NCBI GenBank assembly: GCA_017420455.1 | Contig: JAFOJB010000403.1 | Coordinates: 1-17,545, forward strand | Length of the DNA: 17,545 nucleotides | Source of the DNA: Blautia sp. | GTDB taxonomy: Bacteria > Bacillota > Clostridia > Lachnospirales > Lachnospiraceae | Direction of reading: 5' to 3' | Notes under the pieces: model-generated | The model's input: the letters and a program-made list of their open reading frames with translations, nothing else | Told to the model about the DNA's origin: nothing | Database searches by the model: none | Program-made: the position numbers and the translations under genes | Part shown: positions 1-6,700 of the stretch, in pieces | Numbering within the stretch: the stretch's first letter is position 1 | Layout: every line of letters begins with the position of its first letter

Positions 1-113
1 CGGCTGGGGCTCGATGTGTTTTCGGCGTTTGTCGGCTCTTCTGCAGTCCGTCAAGACGCCAGACACCTTGAAAACACATGCGAGCCCCAGCCGGTGAGAC
101 CGTGAATTGTAAC
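1..113 (+). repeat. Hairpin-forming intergenic repeat, copy 1 (left end cut by window)
   Basis: Bases 1-23 pair with 70-93 in a 23-bp stem interrupted only by a bulged G at 80, and bases 24-28 can pair with 56-60 inside it. The right side runs into GACCGTGAATTGTAAC (98-113). A closely related sequence occurs at 9409-9468, and the same terminal motif (GACTGTGAATAG) closes the structured element at the right end of the window. This looks like one copy of a dispersed palindromic repeat whose left terminus lies before base 1. Whether it is mobile, transcribed or both cannot be told here. Confidence 0.65.
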
Positions 114-136
114 TAGTTAACCAAGTTCACAGAAAA

Positions 137-154
137 ATGGGCCGGACGGCCCAT
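137..154 (+). other. Perfect 7-bp hairpin upstream of the regulator promoter
   Basis: ATGGGCC (137-143) and GGCCCAT (148-154) pair perfectly around a GGAC loop. No T-tract follows directly, so it is not a stand-alone terminator. It sits between the repeat and the terminator at 164-209. It might also be an operator-like palindrome, since its right edge touches the proposed -35 box; that role is inference. Confidence 0.4.
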
Positions 155-182
155 GACAGACCCGGCGCGGTTCCTGTATAAT
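153..182 (+). promoter_or_regulatory. Putative sigma-A type promoter for the regulator operon
   Basis: A perfect TATAAT (177-182) lies 18 bases after ATGACA (153-158), which matches TTGACA at five of six positions. The -10 box spans the end of the left stem arm and the loop of the terminator at 164-209. A transcript starting near base 189 would contain only the right arm and would not be terminated. The start codon of the response regulator is about 45 bases downstream. Confidence 0.55.
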
Positions 183-209
183 CAGAATGACAGGAACTGC
201 GCCTTTTTT
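164..209 (+). terminator. Rho-independent terminator of an upstream gene
   Basis: Bases 164-177 and 190-203 form a 14-bp GC-rich stem with one G-T wobble (169/198) and a 12-base loop, followed directly by six Ts (204-209) and another T run after CTG. This is a textbook intrinsic terminator for transcription entering from the left. Its position just before the regulator gene means it also insulates that gene from read-through. Confidence 0.8.
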
Positions 210-232
210 CTGTTTTTCCGGAGGTGGTGCGA

Positions 233-907
233 TTGGAAGAAAAGATCAAAGTGGTCGTCGTGGACGACCAGTATGTGGCCAGGAGCTTTTTCGAGATCCA
301 GGTGCAGATGAGCAGGCGCTACGAGCTGGTGGCCTCCCTTTCCGGCGCAGAGCAGGCCATCGCTTTCTGCATGGCAAATCCCGTGGACCTGGTCATCATG
401 GATGTGATGATGAAATACGGGCTGGACGGCCTCACATGCGCGAAAACCATCCATCTGAACAACCCCAGGGTGAAGATCATCCTGACTACCTCTACTGCCG
501 AAGCCCGGTGGATCGAAGAGTCCAGGGAAGCCGGAATTGACAGCTTCTGGTTCAAGGAATACTCGGATGTTCCACTGACGGAAGTCATGGACCGGACGAT
601 GAAGGGAGAACGGGTTTTCCCGGACAGCCCGCCCAACCCGGACTTCGGGGACGCGGAAAAGACGGACTTCTCCGAGCGGGAACTGGAGGTGCTGCGGGAA
701 CTGACCCGCAACCTGACCAACGAGGAGATCGCGGAGAAGCTGCATATCTCTCCGCACACGGTAAAGCGGCATATTGAAAACATGCTGGTAAAAACCGGTT
801 ACAAAAACCGGATCGACCTGGCGGTGAATGCCAAAGCCCTGGGACTGGTAGTCCATGAGGACGACCGTATGGAAAACAGACCACAAAAAGGAGGAAACAG
901 GTTATGA
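233..907 (+). CDS. NarL/FixJ-family response regulator (receiver + LuxR-type HTH)
   Basis: This is a DNA-binding two-component response regulator of about 224 residues, the usual NarL/FixJ length. The receiver domain (about residues 4-125) shows the acidic pair D11-D12, the phospho-acceptor D57 (VIMDV), switch residues T85-T86 and the conserved K108 (WFKEY). The LuxR-type helix-turn-helix spans about 143-205 (FSERELEVLRELTRNLTNEE, then ISPHTVKRHIENMLVKTG). I chose TTG 233 because GGAGG (220-224) is eight bases upstream; GTG 224 and GTG 227 are in frame but overlap or touch that site. Its stop overlaps the start of the BspA-type gene by four bases (ATGA, 904-907), so the two are probably translationally coupled. 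No histidine kinase is in the window, so its signal is unknown. Control of the downstream surface proteins is inferred from position only. Confidence 0.92.
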   Translation: MEEKIKVVVVDDQYVARSFFEIQVQMSRRYELVASLSGAEQAIAFCMANPVDLVIMDVMMKYGLDGLTCAKTIHLNNPRVKIILTTSTAEARWIEESREAGIDSFWFKEYSDVPLTEVMDRTMKGERVFPDSPPNPDFGDAEKTDFSERELEVLRELTRNLTNEEIAEKLHISPHTVKRHIENMLVKTGYKNRIDLAVNAKALGLVVHEDDRMENRPQKGGNRL

Positions 908-3591
908 AGCGAAAACTGTATATCATCCTGGCACTGGCGGCGGTACTGGCTGTACTTGTCTGCGGTACGGCGCTGGCGGACACGAACGGCGTCTGCGGCG
1001 AGGACCTTACCTGGTCGCTGAATGCTGCCGGCAGGCTGACCATTTCCGGCACCGGTGATATGTATGATTATAATTATTCCAACAATCTCTCTCCGTTCAA
1101 AGGTGATCTCAGCATACGGTCGCTGGAAGTCGGTGCCGGGGTGACCAGCATCGGAAGCTATTTCCTCTGGAAATGCGGCAACCTGACCAGTATCTCCCTG
1201 CCCGACGGCCTTCTGTCCATCGGAGCCGGCGCCTTTCAGGAGTGCTATCTGTCGCATCTGAACCTGCCGGATACAGTGGAATCCATCGGCGCGGATGCTT
1301 TCTTTGGCAATGACAATGTCAGCAGCCTGACCCTTCCGAAAAATATGGCTGTGATCGGCAGATCCGCCTTCAATGGCATGCAGGGCCTTTCCGAGGTATA
1401 CATGCCGGAAGGATTAAAGATCATCGGGGATCAGGCTTTCTATGCCTGCACAGGCATTGAAGACATTGAAATCCCGGCAGGCGTCACATCTATCGGTGAT
1501 TCTGCTTTCTCGGGCTGCGCGAATCTTTATAGTATCACCATCCTCAGCCCCAATGTTACCTTTGGCTCGAATGTCTTTCCCCAGTACCCCCAGGATCTGA
1601 TGTTTCGCGGATGGACTGCCTCCACGACAGAGACCTTCGCCCGGAAAGCGGACTGTTACTTTGAGTCCATAGGCAGTCTGTCCGGCTTCTGCGGCGATCA
1701 GGTGAGCTGGACTCTGGACCCGGTCGAGGGGGTGCTGAATATCACCGGCAGCGGCGATATGTGGGATGATAATATATCCACAGACGAGTTTGATGGTTTC
1801 CGTGATAACCGCTGGATCAGATCTGTGGTGATCGGAAACGGCGTGACGAGTATCGGAGACGGTGTGTGTAATGGCTGCGCCAATCTGACCAGCATCTCCA
1901 TTGGGGACAGCGTGGCGAAAATCGGGGTCGATGCATTCGGCATCTGTACGTCTCTGAAGGAAGTGGTCATCCCGGCCGGGGTGACGGAAATCCGCGACAG
2001 GGCCTTCCAGTACTGCAGCTCCCTGAAGAGCGTGATGATCCTGAACCCGGATGCCGTTATCGGAGATTACAGTCTCGGTGTGTTCCTGCAGTGCCCCGGT
2101 CTGACCATCTATGGCTATGCCGGTTCCACCGCCGAGGACTATTCTGATGCCGCGGCCATCCGCTTCCAGCCGTTCATCGGCCAATGCGGCAGCAATATGA
2201 GCTGGTCGTTCGACGCTGCTTCCGGTGAGCTCTGCATCACCGGCACAGGAGCAATGACGGAATATGAAGATCCGTTCGGAACTCCCTGGTATCCCATCAG
2301 ACGTCTGATCACCTCCGTATACATCGGGCCGGGCGTGAACAGCATCTGTGCCGGCGCTTTTTATGCCTGCCGCAGCGTGGAAGCCGTGGACTTCCCGGAC
2401 AGCCTGACGCACATCGGCAGCAATGCCTTCTACTACTGTTCCAGTCTGACTGCAGTGGAACTCCCAGGGCATCTGACCAGCATGGGCAGCAAGGTATTTG
2501 AAAGCTGCCGCGGACTGTACGAGGTGACTCTGCCGGCCGGCATGAACTCCATTCCGGAAGGTACTTTCCTGGACTGCCGGTCGCTGGAGGGCATTGTGAT
2601 TCCGGAGGGCGTAGAGACGATCTGGGCGTCGGCTTTCTCCGGTGCCGGACTGACAGATGTGTCGATTCCGCACAGCGTGACAGGCATTGACTCATCTGCC
2701 TTTAAAGACTGTAAACAGCTGCAGGGCGTTACCATTCTGAATCCTGATACTGTCATTGGTGATCTCCACCGCGATGTATTTGAAAACTGCGATGATGATC
2801 TGACTCTCTATGGCTGGACGTCCTCCACCGCACAGAGCTACGCGAACGCTGCCGGCATCCGGTTTGCGTCCCTGGGATCCCTGTCCGGCCGGTGCGGAGA
2901 TAACGTGTTCTATACCTTAGACCCGGTCACAGGCACACTTCACATCACCGGCAGCGGGGAGATGTGGGATTATTTCGACAGCATTCCTTCACCCTTCCAT
3001 GGCAGCAGCCAGATCCGAAGTGTCGTGATCGAAGATGGCGTGACGGCTGTCGGCGAAAAAGACTTTTCCGACTGTACTGCCCTCGAGAGTGTGACCATCC
3101 CGGACAGCGTGACGTTTTTAGGAGCCTTTGCCTTTTCCGGCTGCGTCCGCCTGCCCGGTGTGACTATCCTCAATCCCGGCGTTTTCTTCGGCGGAGAGGG
3201 AAAAGATGTGTTCAGCGGTACAGAAGACTCCTTTACCATTTACGGGTGGCCTCTCTCGACGGCAGAAGCCTACGCACTGTCAGTGGGCATCCCCTTTGTT
3301 CCCCTGGCCCCTGCGCCCACCTTCTTCCTGCCGTCGTCGCTGACCACCATTGAGGAGGATGCCTTCCGGAGTATCCCCGCCCTGGCAGTGTTCATCCCCG
3401 GGACCGTAACCACCATCGAGGGCGATCCCTTTGCCTTTGACAAGGAGAGCGAAGCCGATACCGGCAGCAATGGCGCAGTTGCCTGTGTGCAGTACATCTA
3501 TGGTGTTCCCGGCACTGCGGCGGAAGCCTTTGCGAGAAACTACCGTTACACCTTTATTCCTGTCAGCGCAGAATGGCGGTATGACAGCTGA
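904..3591 (+). CDS. Secreted BspA-type leucine-rich repeat surface protein
   Basis: An exported 895-residue protein probably acting outside the cell in adhesion or ligand binding, as known for BspA-family proteins. Residues 1-26 are a signal peptide (KRK, hydrophobic core, ALA before D26). The cysteine at 20 lacks a proper lipobox. Four modules start near residues 29, 262, 427 and 663. Each opens with a cap of the form CG..(W/Y).(L/F)...G.L.I(S/T)G(T/S)G.M, continues with LRR_5 repeats (VTSIG..AF..C..L..V.IP), and ends in an (I/L)YG...ST(A/T)E.(Y/F)A element. A final module (807-895) closes the protein. There is no LPXTG motif, C-terminal membrane segment or obvious wall-binding domain. ATG 904 is preceded by AGGAGG (889-894, nine bases). 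It is coupled to the regulator by an ATGA overlap and followed by a second exported protein sharing its signal peptide. Confidence 0.9.
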   Translation: MKRKLYIILALAAVLAVLVCGTALADTNGVCGEDLTWSLNAAGRLTISGTGDMYDYNYSNNLSPFKGDLSIRSLEVGAGVTSIGSYFLWKCGNLTSISLPDGLLSIGAGAFQECYLSHLNLPDTVESIGADAFFGNDNVSSLTLPKNMAVIGRSAFNGMQGLSEVYMPEGLKIIGDQAFYACTGIEDIEIPAGVTSIGDSAFSGCANLYSITILSPNVTFGSNVFPQYPQDLMFRGWTASTTETFARKADCYFESIGSLSGFCGDQVSWTLDPVEGVLNITGSGDMWDDNISTDEFDGFRDNRWIRSVVIGNGVTSIGDGVCNGCANLTSISIGDSVAKIGVDAFGICTSLKEVVIPAGVTEIRDRAFQYCSSLKSVMILNPDAVIGDYSLGVFLQCPGLTIYGYAGSTAEDYSDAAAIRFQPFIGQCGSNMSWSFDAASGELCITGTGAMTEYEDPFGTPWYPIRRLITSVYIGPGVNSICAGAFYACRSVEAVDFPDSLTHIGSNAFYYCSSLTAVELPGHLTSMGSKVFESCRGLYEVTLPAGMNSIPEGTFLDCRSLEGIVIPEGVETIWASAFSGAGLTDVSIPHSVTGIDSSAFKDCKQLQGVTILNPDTVIGDLHRDVFENCDDDLTLYGWTSSTAQSYANAAGIRFASLGSLSGRCGDNVFYTLDPVTGTLHITGSGEMWDYFDSIPSPFHGSSQIRSVVIEDGVTAVGEKDFSDCTALESVTIPDSVTFLGAFAFSGCVRLPGVTILNPGVFFGGEGKDVFSGTEDSFTIYGWPLSTAEAYALSVGIPFVPLAPAPTFFLPSSLTTIEEDAFRSIPALAVFIPGTVTTIEGDPFAFDKESEADTGSNGAVACVQYIYGVPGTAAEAFARNYRYTFIPVSAEWRYDS

Positions 3592-3753
3592 CCGATTTTC
3601 ATCCCGATGTTCATACAGGAACAGCCGGCATCGGGGATTGTCAGATCAGACACCACGATGCATGACGAATGGAGGGCAGGTTTCAGGCCAACACCCTGCA
3701 CAGACTGCGGGGCGGTCCGGCGTTTTCAGGCAAATGGAAGGAGGATTACGAAC
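3592..3753 (+). other. Spacer between the two surface-protein genes, with a weak hairpin
   Basis: No gene is supported here. An imperfect stem pairs ATCCCGATG (3601-3609) with CATCGGGGAT (3629-3638, one extra G) around a 19-base loop. It has no T-tract, so it is not a convincing terminator, and I see no clear promoter. The two surface genes may therefore be co-transcribed. The reading frame of the downstream gene is open through this stretch from 3607, but that part does not look coding. Confidence 0.35.
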
Positions 3754-6700
3754 ATGAAGCGTAAACTGCATATTATTCTGGCACTGGCGGCAGTACTGGC
3801 TGTGCTTGTCTGCGGGAAGGCAATGGCGGACAACGCGTTTACCAGACAGCCGGCAGACGGTACGATTCCCGTACAGGGGCAGTACAAAGTCAGCTGGACG
3901 ACGAACTTCACCCAGCAGAAGGTGGAGATCGTACGGGTGTACAAGGAAAACACCGGCAGCTATATAAATCCGGACTATGTCACCAGAGAGGAAGTGTACG
4001 CCACCCTCCCGGGAACGCAAAGCAGCTATCCCTTCAGGTGGAAGGTATTTCGACCCTCTACAGAATACTGGTATGTGAGATCCTATTATGGCAGCGGGGA
4101 CGATCAATATATCTCCAGCAGCCAATTCTCGCTGACAGACGCCGAGGCTGCCTTTACCCTCCAGTCCGACAAAGTGAATATCCCTGTGCAGGGGAAGGCC
4201 CCCATCCGGTGGGAGACGAACTGCACAGTGGAAAAGGTGGAGGTTGTCCGGGTATACAGAAAAATCATCAACTGGTTCTCCAGCGACTACACGCTGGAGA
4301 CCGAGGTGTATGATACCGTGGAGGCAGGCAGCAACGCCTACTATTTTGACTGGGACATTTTTTCCTATACAGGGACAGAGTACTGGTACCTGAAAGGCTA
4401 TGCGAAAGACCTGCACGGCAGTACCTGGGGTTTCAGGAGCGTCAACTTTGAGGTCAGCTGTAATACGGCGAGGTTCACCGCTTCGCCGGAGGGAGGAACC
4501 ATTCCGGTTCAGGGACAGTATACCATCAACTGGAACACCAACTTTACAGCGGACAAGGTAAAGATCATCCGTGTATACAGATCCTACGATCTCTTCTCGT
4601 CAAATTATAAGCTGGAATCGCAGGAGTACGACGTACTGGAAACGGGAGAGCGTTCCTACACCTTCCACTGGCAGATACCCGATATTCTTACGGAATACTG
4701 GTATGTGTCAGCGCTGTGCTCTGACAGCAAAGGCCACTCCATCTGGGAACCAGGCGGACATTTCACATTGACGAATGCCCCGGCTGAAATCACCACCGAG
4801 CCTGTGGGCGGTGAAATCCCGGTCGAGGGAACGCGCAGGGTGACGTGGGGTACGAACTTCACCATCAGCAAGGTGGAAATCTACCGCGCTTACCGGTATC
4901 TGACCAATATCTTCTCCGGTGCATACGAGATCAGGACCGAACTGTATGATACTGTTGAAGGCAACGTCACTTACTATGATTTCCCATGGGGCGCAAACAG
5001 CTACAATACGGAATACTGGTATCTGCGGGTGTTCTATCCGGAAAGCGGAGGCCTGACGAACTGGGTGCACAGCGGGCATTTCATGCTGACAAACGAGACC
5101 CGCGCATTTACCACTGAGCCGCTGAGCAGCAGCATCCCTTCCTCCGGCAGCAGAACCATCTCCTGGGATATCAACTTTACTGCCACCGGGTTTGACCTGG
5201 TCCACGCCGACACGGGGGAAGTGGAGACCAGCTTTGGCAAAAACGCCCGCTCCGGTTCTGTCTCGACTCCGGGGACCTACTATCTCCGGGCAAACTTCGA
5301 GAGCGGTTCCGTGAACAGCAGCATATTCATCCTTGCAGGAGGCGGTATAAGCTGCGCCTTTACCGAACAGCCGGAGGACGGCTTTGCGGACAGAGGGAAG
5401 ACGGCCGGTATTTCCTGGAGACTGAACTTTACCCCGGAAATGACACAGGTTCTTCGCGGCACGGGCAGCGACTACAGTACCTACACCGTGGTGGATACTC
5501 TGGGCAGGGGCATCCTGTCGGATTCCATCCCCACATCTGACGAGACGTATGTTCTGAAGGCCTTCGCCCGGCAGTCGGGCAGCGGCCTGTCCTGCTACAG
5601 CCAGCCATTTTCCGTCACCGCCTATGAGGATAACGGCTTTACGCTGCAGCCAAAGAGCGGCAGCCAGCTGGAGGGCAGCTCCTACCGCGTTACCTGGGAG
5701 CTGAGTTTCCAGCCTGCCGGACTGTACCTGTACTGGTGTAACGAAAAAGGTATGCCGACGCAGGGAGCGCCGGTTGTCGAGCTGGACGCCTCCAGAAACT
5801 GGCATGACGTAGTCAACCGTGACAGCTTCTATACCTACAGGTATATGATCCGCGCGTACTTCAACGACAGGAAATTTGTGGACAGCCTTCCCTTCGAGGT
5901 GGCCACCGTTCAGGCTGAGAAATTTGCATGGCAGCCGCAGGAGTACTCGATTTCGCATCTCATCATGCTGATGAACGAGCCGTGCGAGGTGGAATGGTCC
6001 GTCAACTTCCCGCCTGCCGCCGCCGAGATCCAGAGCCGCGCCAAAGGCAGCAGCGATGCATGGACAAAATACAACCAGGCCATAATGGGGGAAAGCCTGC
6101 TTTCTGCCACGATCCCCTTCAGCACGAGTGTGAGGAACAGGGAATTCCGTGTAGCCACCACCAGCCTGGACAGCGGAAAGACTTTCTACAGCGACACCTT
6201 CCATATTACACTCAAGTGCGAGTTTACCTTCGACGCCAACGGACATGGCAAAAACCCCGACACACAGTATGTGGATTATCTGGGCTATGCCGTCAATCCC
6301 GGCGCACCGGGCGAGGCAGGGGACATGAGCTTCCGGGGATGGTTCAGAGAGCCGGGATGCAGCTCACAGTACAACTTCGGACTCTTAGCCGCGAATCAGA
6401 ACATGACATTGTACGCCGGCTGGGCTTATACCGTGACCTTTGACGCCAACGGGCAGCCGGGTGCCGCGAATCCCCCGGCAAAATACGTCAGACCGGGCAG
6501 GACGGTCACCGCACCGGATTACTATACAGCCCCCACCAGCACCAGTCTCTGGTATGTGTCCGGATGGTATCTGGAACCGGCCTGTATAAATGCTTTTGAC
6601 TTCGAAACGCCCATCAATGGAAATGTTACGCTCTACGCCAGATGGGTCTTTGACGGCTATACCTATACCTACGACTGGAGCGGCCACGTGCCCGTGACCT

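Noticed and set aside
224..232. GTG 224 or GTG 227 as start of the response regulator
   Set aside because: Both overlap or touch the GGAGG site (220-224), while TTG 233 has ideal eight-base spacing and begins the receiver domain directly.
3607..3753. Upstream 49-codon extension of the mosaic adhesin frame
   Set aside because: The extension is proline- and arginine-rich without domain character. A strong AGGAGG and an ATG that starts a signal peptide nearly identical to the upstream gene's support 3754 as the start.
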